Source: Comamonadaceae bacterium (GTDB taxonomy: Bacteria > Pseudomonadota > Gammaproteobacteria > Burkholderiales > Burkholderiaceae_C). From it: DNA of 7,007 nt. Every line of letters starts with the position of its first letter. The stretch's first letter is position 1. Below are positions 1 through 7,007 of this stretch, one piece after another. The stretch spans positions 1 through 7,007 of the forward strand of contig CANLWQ010000107.1 in NCBI GenBank assembly GCA_947494405.1, in the 5' to 3' direction. The notes under the pieces were generated by a model. That model ran no database searches. It saw nothing but the letters and a program-made list of their open reading frames with translations, and had not been told where the DNA came from. A program made the translations under genes and the position numbers.

Positions 1-1529
1 AGATAACGGGTCGCAATATTGATTTTTTCATCTTCGGTGTAACCCGACAAACGAATCACTTCCATGCGGTCAAGCAGCGCCGGTGGAATATTCATCGAGT
101 TGGAGGTGGCGACAAACATCACGTCGCTCAGGTCGAAATCAACCTCGACGTAATGATCGTTGAAGGTGTTGTTTTGCTCGGGGTCTAACACCTCAAGCAA
201 TGCGCTGGAAGGGTCGCCTCGGAAGTCTGAGCCCAGCTTGTCAATCTCGTCGAGCAAAAACAAAGGATTGCGGGTATTCACCTTAGAGAGGTTTTGCAAC
301 ACCTTGCCCGGCAAAGCACCAATATAGGTGCGTCTGTGCCCGCGGATTTCAGCCTCGTCACGCATGCCACCCAAGGCCATGCGCACATATTTGCGCCCCG
401 TGGCCTTGGCGATGGATTGACCCAAAGATGTTTTGCCCACGCCGGGAGGACCCACCAAACACAAAATGGGGGCTTTGACTTTGTCAACACGTTGTTGCAC
501 CGCCAAATATTCCAAGATGCGGTCTTTGACTTTTTCTAGGCCGTAGTGGTCTTCGTTGAGTACGGCTTCAGCGTTCATCAAATCGTGTTTGATCTTGGTG
601 CGTTTGCTCCAGGGCAAGCCAATCAACACATCGATGTAATTGCGCACCACGGTTGCTTCAGCCGACATGGGTGACATGAGTTTGAGTTTTTTGAGTTCGC
701 TGTCGGCTTTCTTGCGTGCCTCGGTAGACATGCGAGCCGCTTTGATCTTTTTCTCGATCTCTTCAATGTCTGCGCCCTCTTCACCTTCACCAAGCTCTTT
801 TTGGATGGCTTTGACTTGCTCATTCAAATAGAAATCGCGCTGGTTTTTTTCCATTTGGCGCTTGACGCGACCGCGAATGCGCTTATCAACATTCAAGATG
901 TCGACTTCACGCTCAAGCTGGGTGTAGAGGTTGTCCAAACGCTCTTTGATCTGCGGCAGATCCAGAACGGCCTGCTTGTTCTCAAGCTTTAATGGCAGAT
1001 GAGCGGCAATCGTGTCAGCCAAACGACCCGCATCATCGATGCTGGAAATAGAGGTGAGGATTTCAGGCGGTATTTTTTTATTGAGTTTGACGTACTGATC
1101 AAACTGCTGCATGACGGCTCTGCGCAGGGCCTCGATTTCTGTGTCTTGGTCGCCCACTTCGGCAGGCAACACAGGGGTGAGCGTACACACAAAGTGAGAA
1201 GGACCGTCTTCGATTTTGTTGACGATGGCGCGTTGCTGACCTTCAACCAACACTTTGACTGTGCCATCGGGCAATTTGAGCATTTGCAAGATAGTGGACA
1301 CACAGCCCACCTCGAACATATCGGTGACCATGGGCTCATCTTTGGCGGCAGCTTTTTGTGCCACCAGCATGATGCTGCGGTCTGAGGCCATGGCGATTTC
1401 CAGCGCCTTGATGCTTTTGGGTCGCCCCACAAACAAAGGAATAACCATGTGGGGGAAGACCACCACATCGCGCAAAGGCAGCAAAGGCAACTCAATGACG
1501 GTGGCGGGTAACGGGGTTTGTCCTGACAT
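1..1529 (-). CDS. lon: ATP-dependent protease Lon (LonA), N-terminal part, cut by the window edge
   Basis: Lon is a cytoplasmic homohexameric AAA+ serine protease that degrades misfolded and selected regulatory proteins. The frame opens at ATG 1529-1527 ([20 protein letters not shown]) and stays open to the left edge, giving 509 codons of a family usually near 800. Residues 1 to about 210 are the N-terminal substrate-binding (LAN) domain, followed by a charged, helical coiled-coil-like stretch to about 320. The AAA+ module has Walker A GPPGVGKT at residues 360-367 (Lys366), Walker B FLLDEID with Asp427 and Glu428, sensor-1 Asn477 in ATSNS, and the arginine finger Arg488 in LLDRMEV. The sensor-2 region and the Ser-Lys protease domain lie beyond the edge, so proteolytic competence cannot be judged here. 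The ribosome binding site is weak (GGAT, 8 bases before ATG). The gene follows clpX after 49 bases. Identification is secure from motif order and spacing. Confidence 0.98.
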   Translation of the reverse strand, partial: MSGQTPLPATVIELPLLPLRDVVVFPHMVIPLFVGRPKSIKALEIAMASDRSIMLVAQKAAAKDEPMVTDMFEVGCVSTILQMLKLPDGTVKVLVEGQQRAIVNKIEDGPSHFVCTLTPVLPAEVGDQDTEIEALRRAVMQQFDQYVKLNKKIPPEILTSISSIDDAGRLADTIAAHLPLKLENKQAVLDLPQIKERLDNLYTQLEREVDILNVDKRIRGRVKRQMEKNQRDFYLNEQVKAIQKELGEGEEGADIEEIEKKIKAARMSTEARKKADSELKKLKLMSPMSAEATVVRNYIDVLIGLPWSKRTKIKHDLMNAEAVLNEDHYGLEKVKDRILEYLAVQQRVDKVKAPILCLVGPPGVGKTSLGQSIAKATGRKYVRMALGGMRDEAEIRGHRRTYIGALPGKVLQNLSKVNTRNPLFLLDEIDKLGSDFRGDPSSALLEVLDPEQNNTFNDHYVEVDFDLSDVMFVATSNSMNIPPALLDRMEVIRLSGYTEDEKINIATRY

Positions 1530-1548
1530 GGTCAAACATCCAATCTGC

Positions 1549-1571
1549 AAAAAATCAACCCAAGGGTCGAC
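1549..1571 (-). terminator. Weak terminator-like hairpin between clpX and lon
   Basis: On the minus strand, TCGACC (1570-1565), loop CTTG and GGTTGA (1560-1555) form a 6-bp stem including one G-U pair, extendable by one more G-U. Six T residues (1554-1549) follow at once. This is the layout of an intrinsic terminator, but the stem is short. It begins 8 bases after the clpX stop and ends 19 bases before the lon ATG, so it could partly terminate clpX transcripts and lower read-through into lon. Function is inferred; it may be chance. Confidence 0.35.
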
Positions 1572-1578
1572 GGGAAGT

Positions 1579-2844
1579 TCAGGCCTTTTTGGCTGCCTCG
1601 CGGTAGACCAATAAAGGGGGTTTGTTTTCTTCGATGGTGGATTCCTCCACCACCACTTTCTCAACATTGCTGCTGTTGGGCAATTCAAACATGGTGTCAA
1701 TCAGCGATTGTTCAAGAATAGACCGCAATCCGCGTGCACCGGTTTTTCGGGCCAAGGCTTTTTTGGCAATTGCCTTGAGTGCAGAGGGCCGTATTTCAAG
1801 CTCAACGCCTTCCATTCCAAACAATTTGTTGTATTGCTTGACCAAAGCATTTTTCGGCTCGGTAAGAATTTGCATGAGCGCATCCTCACTCAGCTCACTG
1901 AGTGTGGCGACCACAGGCAAACGCCCCACCAGCTCGGGGATCAGGCCAAATTTGATCAAATCTTCTGGCTCGACCTGCCCAAACATATCGGACAGACTGC
2001 GTTCTTCTTTAGTTTTGACCACCGCGCTAAAGCCAATACCTGAACGTTCTGTTCGGTTTTCTATGACCTTTTCCAAACCAGCAAAAGCGCCGCCACAAAT
2101 AAACAGAATGTTGGTGGTGTCAACTTGAAGAAAGTCTTGATTAGGGTGCTTGCGTCCACCTTGAGGGGGAACACTGGCCATGGTGCCCTCGATCAACTTC
2201 AACAAAGCCTGCTGAACGCCCTCGCCGGAGACATCGCGGGTGATGGATGGGTTGTCGGATTTACGGGAAATTTTGTCTATTTCATCGATATAGACAATGC
2301 CGCGCTGGGCCCGCTCGACATCGTAATTGCAGTTTTGCAGCAACTTTTGAATGATGTTTTCAACGTCCTCACCCACATAACCCGCTTCAGTGAGAGTGGT
2401 GGCGTCCGACATCACAAACGGAACGTTGAGCATACGGGCCAAGGTTTGCGCCAACAAAGTTTTTCCCGAACCAGTGGGGCCAATCAATAAAATATTGGAT
2501 TTGGTCAGCTCAACTTCGTCTTTTTTAGCAGTCTCTTTGTGCTGCAGGCGCTTGTAGTGGTTGTAAACCGCCACAGCCAAGGCGCGCTTGGCGGGTTCTT
2601 GGCCAATAACGTAATTGTCGAGATTGTTTTTGATCTCCAGAGGGCTTGGCAAATCGCCTCGTCCTTCGCGCAAAGCAGCCTCAGGGGGCAACTCGTCGCG
2701 GATGATGTCATTGCATAAATCTATGCACTCATCACAAATAAACACAGAGGGTCCGGCAATGAGCTTTTTAACCTCATGCTGGCTTTTGCCGCAAAAAGAG
2801 CAGTAAAGCGTTTTTTCGCTGGAAGTTCCTTTTTTATCGGCCAT
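1579..2844 (-). CDS. clpX: ClpX, ATP-dependent unfoldase subunit of the ClpXP protease
   Basis: ClpX is a hexameric AAA+ unfoldase that recognises tagged substrates such as ssrA-tagged proteins and threads them into ClpP in the cytoplasm. The protein is complete at 421 residues, the usual family length. The N-terminal zinc-binding domain has Cys15, Cys18, Cys37 and Cys40. Walker A is GPTGSGKT at 122-129, the pore-1 loop GYVG is at 155-158, and Walker B VYIDEID has Asp187 and Glu188. The RKH pore loop is at 231-233 and the ClpP-docking IGF loop at 270-272. The arginine finger is Arg308 (GRLP) and sensor 2 is Arg371 in GARGLR. Every element needed for ATP hydrolysis and ClpP docking is present. 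The start ATG 2844-2842 matches the conserved family N-terminus; only a weak AAGAG lies just upstream. The gene lies 93 bases after clpP and 49 before lon, consistent with a shared operon. Confidence 0.99.
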   Translation of the reverse strand: MADKKGTSSEKTLYCSFCGKSQHEVKKLIAGPSVFICDECIDLCNDIIRDELPPEAALREGRGDLPSPLEIKNNLDNYVIGQEPAKRALAVAVYNHYKRLQHKETAKKDEVELTKSNILLIGPTGSGKTLLAQTLARMLNVPFVMSDATTLTEAGYVGEDVENIIQKLLQNCNYDVERAQRGIVYIDEIDKISRKSDNPSITRDVSGEGVQQALLKLIEGTMASVPPQGGRKHPNQDFLQVDTTNILFICGGAFAGLEKVIENRTERSGIGFSAVVKTKEERSLSDMFGQVEPEDLIKFGLIPELVGRLPVVATLSELSEDALMQILTEPKNALVKQYNKLFGMEGVELEIRPSALKAIAKKALARKTGARGLRSILEQSLIDTMFELPNSSNVEKVVVEESTIEENKPPLLVYREAAKKA

Positions 2845-2937
2845 TCGCTCTTAAGTTTTGGGTGGAAGTTTCAATGATACTCAAATCCAACGCCGCTTCT
2901 GGAAACAGGTTGTTCGCCTGATTTGGCGCAGCCGACA

Positions 2938-3546
2938 TCAGGGTCGCTTGGCAATCACATCATCGACCAAGCCATAGGCTTTGGCTTCGTCGGCCGTGAG
3001 GTAATAGTCGCGTTCTGTATCGACTTCGATGCGCGACAAAGGCTGTCCAGTGTTCTCGGCCAACAGCTGGTTTAAACGCTCGCGGGTTTTTAAGATTTCA
3101 CGCGCCGCAATTTCAATTTCAGTGGCTTGGCCTTGGGTGCCGCCCAAAGGTTGGTGAATCATGACCTTGGAGTTGGGCAATGAAAACCGTTTGCCCTTGG
3201 CACCTGCAGCCAACAAAAAAGCGCCCATGCTGGCGGCCATACCAATGCACAAAGTAGATACGGCTGGCTTGATGAAGTTCATGGTGTCGTAAATCGCCAT
3301 GCCAGCGCTCACTGAGCCGCCAGGAGAATTGATGTACAGGGAAATCTCCTTGTCAGGATTTTCACTCTCCAAAAACAGCAACTGCGCCACAATCAAGTTA
3401 GCCGTGTGGTCATTGACAGGGCCTACCAAGAAAATAACGCGCTCACGCAGAAGACGCGAATAGATGTCGTAAGCGCGCTCACCACGGCCGCTTGTCTCGA
3501 TGACAACGGGGACCATGCCCAAAGCTTGTATGTCTGATGCACTCAT
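2938..3546 (-). CDS. clpP: ClpP, ATP-dependent Clp protease proteolytic subunit
   Basis: ClpP is the serine peptidase that forms a double-ring tetradecamer and cuts polypeptides delivered by ClpX (or ClpA). From ATG 3546 the protein has 202 residues, normal for the family, and includes a short N-terminal stretch that may be a processed propeptide. The catalytic triad is Ser106 (in GMAASMGAF), His131 (in MIHQPLGG) and Asp180 (in ERDYYL). The oxyanion/substrate-strand segment SPGGSVSAG is at 74-82. The frame also extends eight codons upstream to a TTG at 3570, which overlaps the tig stop codon. I prefer ATG 3546 because GGGAGA lies 6 bases before it. The tig stop is 20 bases upstream of this ATG, so tig and clpP are almost certainly co-transcribed. 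ClpX, its partner, follows directly. Confidence 0.98.
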   Translation of the reverse strand: MSASDIQALGMVPVVIETSGRGERAYDIYSRLLRERVIFLVGPVNDHTANLIVAQLLFLESENPDKEISLYINSPGGSVSAGMAIYDTMNFIKPAVSTLCIGMAASMGAFLLAAGAKGKRFSLPNSKVMIHQPLGGTQGQATEIEIAAREILKTRERLNQLLAENTGQPLSRIEVDTERDYYLTADEAKAYGLVDDVIAKRP

Positions 3547-3552
3547 TGTGTT

Positions 3553-3558
3553 TCTCCC
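3553..3558 (-). promoter_or_regulatory. Ribosome binding site that fixes the clpP start
   Basis: On the minus strand GGGAGA is followed by a 6-base spacer AACACA and then ATG at 3546. This is a good Shine-Dalgarno match at a good distance. It lies within the longer TTG-initiated reading of the frame, which argues that those extra codons are not translated as ClpP. Confidence 0.8.
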
Positions 3559-3566
3559 GGCTGAAC

Positions 3567-4880
3567 TCAAGCCTGTTGTCCCATTAATTCATCAAAGCTG
3601 ATGGCCTTTTCGGTGACTTTCGCCAACGACAGTACGTAATTGGTGACGTTTTGCTCAATCACAATGCCTTCCACCTCGGCCATGCGGCTATTGTCACTGT
3701 AGTACCAACGCTGAACTTCGGCGGGTTTTTCGTAACTGGCGGAGAGTTCTTCCACATGCGCTTTGATCTGGTCGGGCGTGGCTTGCAAGCTTTGCTGACG
3801 CACCAACTCGGAGACCACCAAACCCATGCGCACGCGGCGCTCGGCCTGAGGCTTGAAGACATCTTCGGGGATAGGCGCTTTGTCGGCGTCTTTGATGCCG
3901 CGCTGCTTGAGCTCTTCACGAGCGCCTTGCACCATGCGATCGAGCTCAGCTTGCACAATCGACTGAGGCAAATCGAGTTCGGCGTGAGCGACCAAAGCGT
4001 CAAGTGCAGCTTGTTTGTTACGACCCAGCAAACGGAACTTAACTTCGCGCTCCAAGTTGCCGCGAATATCGGCGCGTAAACCCGCCACTGTGGAGTCAAC
4101 TGCGCCCAAAGACTTAGCCAGTTCGTCTGTCACTTCTGGCAAATGGCTGGCTTCCAGCTTCTTCAATGTCACCATGAAATCGGCGGTTTTACCGGCGACC
4201 TCACGGCCTTGGTAATCGGCTGGGAATGCCAAGGGAAAGGTTTTGCTTTCACCAACCTTCATGCCTTTGACAGCGCCTTCGAACTCTTGAAGCATTTGTC
4301 CTTCGCCAACCACGAATTGGAAGTCTTGGGCGCGGCCGCCGTCGAAAGGCTCGCCGTCGATCTTGCCTTCGAAATCAACGGTCACGCGGTCATCGGTTTC
4401 TGCAGAAGACTCTAAAGAGCGCTGGGCATAGGTGCGGCGTTGCTTGCGCAAAATTTCAATGGTTTTATCAATGGCTTCATCCGTGACCTCGGCATGCAGT
4501 TTGTCAATAGCGACCTGCGCCAAGTCTTGCATTTTGACTTCCGGATAAACCTCAAAAATCGCGTCAAAAGCCATTTCGCCTTCTGGGGATTGCTCTTTTT
4601 CGCTGATGCGAGGTTGACCAGCCACCCGCAACTTGGCTTCTATGGTCGCCATGTTGAAGGCTTCGCCCACTTTGTCATTCATGACTTCATAGTGAACCGA
4701 GTAACCATAGCGCTGGGCCACGATGTTCATGGGCACTTTGCCTGGGCGAAAACCATCAATCTTTACTTTGTGCGCCAACTTTTTCAGTCGCGAATTCACT
4801 TCATTTTGGATGACGGTGGCAGGCAAAGTTAAAGTGATTTTGCGTTCCAACTTTTCCAAAATTTCAACATTCACGGTCAT
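3567..4880 (-). CDS. tig: Trigger factor, ribosome-associated chaperone and peptidyl-prolyl isomerase
   Basis: Trigger factor binds the large ribosomal subunit at the exit tunnel, shields nascent chains, and has prolyl cis-trans isomerase activity. The complete protein has 437 residues, the usual length. The N-terminal domain (1 to about 115) carries the ribosome-docking signature GFRPGKVP at 43-50, with the Phe-Arg-x-x-Lys core. The FKBP-type PPIase domain spans about 163-245, starting [21 protein letters not shown] and including the [22 protein letters not shown] stretch in shortened form around 190-211. The remainder, about 246-437, is the helical arm and body of the chaperone domain. ATG 4880 is supported by GGAG 7 bases upstream. 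The gene starts 49 bases after the tRNA-Leu 3' end and its stop is 20 bases before the clpP ATG, so it heads the protein-coding part of the operon. No clear promoter is visible in the 49-base gap. Confidence 0.98.
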   Translation of the reverse strand: MTVNVEILEKLERKITLTLPATVIQNEVNSRLKKLAHKVKIDGFRPGKVPMNIVAQRYGYSVHYEVMNDKVGEAFNMATIEAKLRVAGQPRISEKEQSPEGEMAFDAIFEVYPEVKMQDLAQVAIDKLHAEVTDEAIDKTIEILRKQRRTYAQRSLESSAETDDRVTVDFEGKIDGEPFDGGRAQDFQFVVGEGQMLQEFEGAVKGMKVGESKTFPLAFPADYQGREVAGKTADFMVTLKKLEASHLPEVTDELAKSLGAVDSTVAGLRADIRGNLEREVKFRLLGRNKQAALDALVAHAELDLPQSIVQAELDRMVQGAREELKQRGIKDADKAPIPEDVFKPQAERRVRMGLVVSELVRQQSLQATPDQIKAHVEELSASYEKPAEVQRWYYSDNSRMAEVEGIVIEQNVTNYVLSLAKVTEKAISFDELMGQQA

Positions 4881-4887
4881 GAGTTTT

Positions 4888-4891
4888 CTCC
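4888..4891 (-). promoter_or_regulatory. Ribosome binding site of tig
   Basis: GGAG on the minus strand, separated by 7 bases (AAAACTC) from ATG 4880. It supports the chosen start of trigger factor. Confidence 0.75.
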
Positions 4892-4929
4892 ATCTCTATA
4901 CTGAAAAGCGCAGGGCTTGGGACGTTCTT

Positions 4930-5016
4930 TGGTGCGCGGGGGGGGACTCGAACCCCCACAGTATTGCTACCGTCAGGACCTAAACCTGGTGCGTCTACCA
5001 ATTTCGCCACCCGCGC
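4930..5016 (-). tRNA. tRNA-Leu, anticodon UAG, CCA end encoded
   Basis: This 87-base class II tRNA decodes CUA and probably other CUN leucine codons. The acceptor stem pairs GCGCGGG (5016-5010) with CCCGCGC (4940-4934), followed by discriminator A 4933 and encoded CCA (4932-4930). The D arm has GCG/CGC around a loop with TTGGTAGA. The anticodon loop is TTTAGGT (4984-4978), with anticodon TAG at 4982-4980. The long variable arm is CGGTA-GCAA-TACTG, expected for leucine tRNAs. The T arm is GGGGG-TTCGAGT-CCCCC. The top pair of the anticodon stem (27-43) reads C-A, a mismatch. The gene lies just downstream of a terminator and 49 bases ahead of tig on the same strand, so tig may be co-transcribed with it. 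Confidence 0.97.
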
Positions 5017-5023
5017 GGGATTG

Positions 5024-5061
5024 AAAAAAAACAAAGGGCGGTCTGACTGAACAGACCACCC
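5024..5061 (-). terminator. Strong intrinsic terminator ending the RND efflux transcript
   Basis: The minus strand forms a 10-bp stem: GGG-T-GGTCTG (5061-5052), loop TTCAGT, then CAGACC-G-CCC (5045-5036), followed by TTTGTTTTTTTT (5035-5024). The internal T-G position pairs as a U-G wobble only in minus-strand RNA (it would be C-A the other way), and the T-run lies only on that side. The direction is therefore clear. It sits about 60 bases after the RND stop codon and a few bases before the tRNA-Leu 5' end, insulating the tRNA-tig-clp region from upstream transcription. Confidence 0.85.
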
Positions 5062-5077
5062 GCTCGAAATCGGTCAA
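5049..5077 (-). promoter_or_regulatory. Possible sigma-70-type promoter of tRNA-Leu (and perhaps tig)
   Basis: A -35 box TTGACC (5077-5072) matches TTGACA at five of six bases. At 16-17 bases downstream lies TCTGTT (5055-5050) or CTGTTC, poor -10 matches. Transcription would start near 5044, about 28 bases before the tRNA 5' end and inside the terminator hairpin, so the new transcript would lack the left arm of that hairpin. The position is sensible and the -35 is good, but the -10 is weak. Another -10-like TAGAAT at 5090-5085 has no suitable -35 and would have to read through the terminator. Confidence 0.3.
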
Positions 5078-5098
5078 GGGCTAAATTCTACCCGCCTC

Positions 5099-5119
5099 GG
5101 CCTTGCGCAAAGCAAGGCC
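5099..5119 (-). repeat. Perfect inverted repeat directly after the RND stop codon
   Basis: GGCCTTGC and GCAAGGCC form a perfect 8-bp GC-rich stem around a 5-base loop, starting at the base next to the TGA stop of the efflux gene. No T-run follows on either strand, so it is not a standard intrinsic terminator. It may stabilise the 3' end of the mRNA or assist the terminator 38 bases further on. The structure is seen directly; the role is inferred. Confidence 0.6.
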
Positions 5120-7007
5120 TCAACGCTTGACCCTGAACCATGCGGCATACATGGCAGGCAAGGCCAGTAAGGTGAGCACCGTGGCAACAATCAAGCCGCC
5201 CATGATGGCTACCGCCATAGGCCCCCAAAACACACTTCGTGACAAGGGGATCATGGCCAGCACCGCAGCGGCTGCTGTGAGAACAATCGGGCGTAAACGC
5301 CGGACAGCCGACTCGACAATAGCTTCCCAAGCTGGCACGCCGCGGGCGCGGTCTTGCTCGATTTGGTCGATCAAGATGACCGAATTGCGCTGAATCATGC
5401 CCATGAGCGCAATCACGCCCAGCAAGGCGACAAAGCCAAAAGGCCGGTCCAAGGTCAGCAAGGCCAAGGCCACGCCAGCTATGCCCATAGGGCCAGTCAG
5501 AAACACCAGCAAAGCGCGGCTAAAGCTTTGCAATTGCAGCATCAGCAAAGTGAAGGTGACAAACAGCATCAGCGGCAAGCCCGCGGCAATCGAGCTCGAG
5601 CCCTTGGAGCTTTCCTCCACAGCGCCGGCCACTTGAATTCGGTAATCGGCATAGCCATCAGCAGCCCATTGCGCCTCCAATTTTTTCAGCTCTGGCAACA
5701 GTTGTGCGCTGACGGTTGCGCCTTGCAAGCCTTCCACAATATCGGATTGCACAGTGATGGCGTATTCACGGTTCTCGCGCCACATCACCCCAGGCTCCCA
5801 GTTGAATTGCGGCTTGGCCACTTGCAGCAAAGGCACCGCTTTACCGGAAGCGGTGGGCACATAAGCGTTGCCCAAGTCAGCAATGGCTTGCCGCTCGTTC
5901 AACGGTTGACGCAATACGATGTCAATCAATTTATCGCCTTCGCGAAACTGCCCAACCGTGGTGCCGCTTAAAAGCACCCGCGAGGCTTGGGCGATGGATT
6001 GGCTGGTGACGCCCAAGGCTCGGGCTTTTTCCTGATCGACGCTTAAGCGAATAACTTTGATGGACTCGTTCCAGTTGTCGTTCACGCCACGCGTATTGGC
6101 GTTGGTGCGCATCACTGCCTTGACTTCGTCAGCGCGTAAACGCAGGGCTCGGGGCTCGGGGCCCTCCACGCGAAACTGAACTGGAAAAGGCACGGGCGGG
6201 CCATTGGGCAGCAACTTAATCCGAGCCCGCACTTCAGGGAACTCTTTGGCCATGATGGCGGGCAATGCCACACGCAGGCTTTCACGCAACTGCAAGTCTT
6301 TGGGCAAGATGATGAACTGCGACACATTGCTTTGCGGAAAGACTTGGTCCAGAGGCAAGTAAAAGCGTGGCACGCCAGAACCCACCCACAAGCTCACCGA
6401 CTCCACGCCAACGGTCGCCAATAAACGCTTTTCCACTTGCAAGCTCAAAGCTTCGTTGGCGGCCTGACTGGTGCCTTCAGGAAACCAAATATCCATCATG
6501 ATTTCTGGTCGACTGGAGTCGGGGAAAAACTGCTGCTGCACCCGACCCATACCGAATATGCCCAAAGCGAACGTCAACACCGTCGCGCCTATGGTCACCC
6601 AGCGGTACTTCACACACCAATTCACCGTGCGGCGAAAGGCGTTGTAAAACCCAGAGTCAAACAATTCATGGTCGGCAGATCCCGCCACAAGCGGCTTGGC
6701 TTTGAGAATCAAGGTGCCTAAATACGGCACAAAAAACACCGACACCCACCAACTGAGTATCAAGGCGACCACCGTGACCGCGAAAATAGCAAAGGTGTAT
6801 TCGCCGGTGACCGACTTGGCCAAGCCAATCGGTAAAAAACCAGCTGCAGTGATGAGTGTGCCGGTCAACATCGGCATGGCAGTCACTTCGTAGGCGAAGG
6901 TGGCGGCGCGAACCTTGTCAAAACCCTCTTCCATTTTGCGCACCATCATCTCCACTGCGATGATGGCGTCGTCCACCAGCAAGCCCAAAGCAATGATGAG
7001 CGAGCCC
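5120..7007 (-). CDS. RND efflux transporter permease subunit (AcrB-like), C-terminal part, cut by the window edge
   Basis: RND permeases are inner-membrane trimers that use proton flow to export drugs or other compounds through a periplasmic adaptor and outer-membrane channel. The frame is open at the right edge and gives 628 codons ending at TGA 5122-5120, roughly the last 60% of a protein usually about 1000-1050 residues. It enters in transmembrane helix 4 (GSLIIALGLLVDDAIIAVEM), with the paired proton-relay aspartates at fragment positions 12-13. Helices 5, 6 and 7 follow at about 43-63, 71-97 and 136-154. A large periplasmic domain covers about 155-470, and helices 8-12 run from about 474 to 622. 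In helix 10 the sequence is GMIQRNSVILIDQI, so Arg540 sits where AcrB has its essential Lys940. The substrate cannot be told from this part. Adaptor or outer-membrane partner genes, if linked, lie beyond the right edge, since a terminator and a tRNA follow downstream. The family is certain; the subfamily is not assigned. Confidence 0.95.
   Translation of the reverse strand, partial: GSLIIALGLLVDDAIIAVEMMVRKMEEGFDKVRAATFAYEVTAMPMLTGTLITAAGFLPIGLAKSVTGEYTFAIFAVTVVALILSWWVSVFFVPYLGTLILKAKPLVAGSADHELFDSGFYNAFRRTVNWCVKYRWVTIGATVLTFALGIFGMGRVQQQFFPDSSRPEIMMDIWFPEGTSQAANEALSLQVEKRLLATVGVESVSLWVGSGVPRFYLPLDQVFPQSNVSQFIILPKDLQLRESLRVALPAIMAKEFPEVRARIKLLPNGPPVPFPVQFRVEGPEPRALRLRADEVKAVMRTNANTRGVNDNWNESIKVIRLSVDQEKARALGVTSQSIAQASRVLLSGTTVGQFREGDKLIDIVLRQPLNERQAIADLGNAYVPTASGKAVPLLQVAKPQFNWEPGVMWRENREYAITVQSDIVEGLQGATVSAQLLPELKKLEAQWAADGYADYRIQVAGAVEESSKGSSSIAAGLPLMLFVTFTLLMLQLQSFSRALLVFLTGPMGIAGVALALLTLDRPFGFVALLGVIALMGMIQRNSVILIDQIEQDRARGVPAWEAIVESAVRRLRPIVLTAAAAVLAMIPLSRSVFWGPMAVAIMGGLIVATVLTLLALPAMYAAWFRVKR

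Noticed and set aside
989..1495. A 168-codon minus-strand open frame within the lon region.
   Set aside because: It is an out-of-frame shadow of lon with a Cys/Trp/Ser-rich translation that resembles no protein family; the lon frame there is intact and carries the family motifs.
2874..2879. TATCAT in the clpP-clpX spacer as the -10 of a separate clpX promoter.
   Set aside because: It matches TATAAT at five of six bases, but no acceptable -35 lies 16-18 bases upstream, and no heat-shock sigma-32-type pair was found. Not enough to annotate.
2900..2937. Small stems (CAGG/CCTG and CGCC/GGCG) after the clpP stop as a terminator.
   Set aside because: Stems are only 4 bp and mutually exclusive, with just three T residues after one of them. 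Too weak to call.
3651..4079. Plus-strand open frames opposite tig, clpX and the RND gene (for example 3651-4079, 1622-2128 and 5354-5971).
   Set aside because: They are antisense to well-conserved genes, have low-complexity or His/Gln-rich translations, and show no recognisable domains.
4906..4918. AAGC/GCTT stem after the tRNA as a terminator before tig.
   Set aside because: A 4-bp stem with a very short T-run; expected by chance.
5020..5025. TTCAAT just upstream of the tRNA as a -10 box.
   Set aside because: Initiation would fall inside the mature tRNA sequence, and no -35 fits.
1..7007. Mobile elements, CRISPR arrays, defence genes or a novel biosynthetic or regulatory system.
   Set aside because: No transposase, no phage gene, no repeat-spacer pattern and no unassigned coding frame of substance. 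The tRNA could in principle be an integration site, but both sides carry ordinary genes and I see no repeat of its 3' end.

Overview
The window is a minus-strand housekeeping protein-quality-control locus of a Gram-negative bacterium. Read 5'->3' on the minus strand (right to left in window coordinates), the order is: 3' part of an RND efflux pump gene, intrinsic terminator, tRNA-Leu(UAG), tig, clpP, clpX, lon. The tig-clpP-clpX-lon order is the classical proteobacterial arrangement. A tRNA-Leu directly in front of tig, together with the ClpX and Lon sequence style, points to Betaproteobacteria (Burkholderiales), perhaps Comamonadaceae. The family-level guess is inference; no 16S or other strong marker is present.

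Region by region: 1-1529 holds the N-terminal 509 codons of Lon, cut by the left edge within the AAA+ module, before the protease domain. 1530-1578 is a short clpX-lon spacer with a weak terminator-like hairpin. 1579-2844 is a complete clpX. 2845-2937 is a 93-base spacer with no convincing site. 2938-3546 is clpP, whose start I move to the ATG at 3546 because a good ribosome binding site precedes it. 3567-4880 is a complete tig. 4930-5016 is tRNA-Leu with CCA encoded. 5017-5119 holds a strong minus-strand terminator, a possible tRNA promoter overlapping it, and a separate perfect inverted repeat. 5120-7007 is the C-terminal 628 codons of an RND transporter, cut by the right edge.

The four protein genes work together. 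Trigger factor meets nascent chains at the ribosome exit. ClpX unfolds selected substrates and feeds them to the ClpP barrel. Lon is a separate ATP-dependent protease. Close spacing suggests co-transcription, at least of tig-clpP and probably through clpX, with lon possibly attenuated. The RND gene is a separate unit ended by the terminator.

I looked for an undescribed system and found none. All genes are well-known families with their key residues intact, and nothing suggests a mobile element, CRISPR array or foreign DNA. The points worth a second look are small and regulatory: the terminator/tRNA-promoter overlap, the clpX-lon hairpin, and an Arg in place of the usual Lys in the RND proton-relay region.
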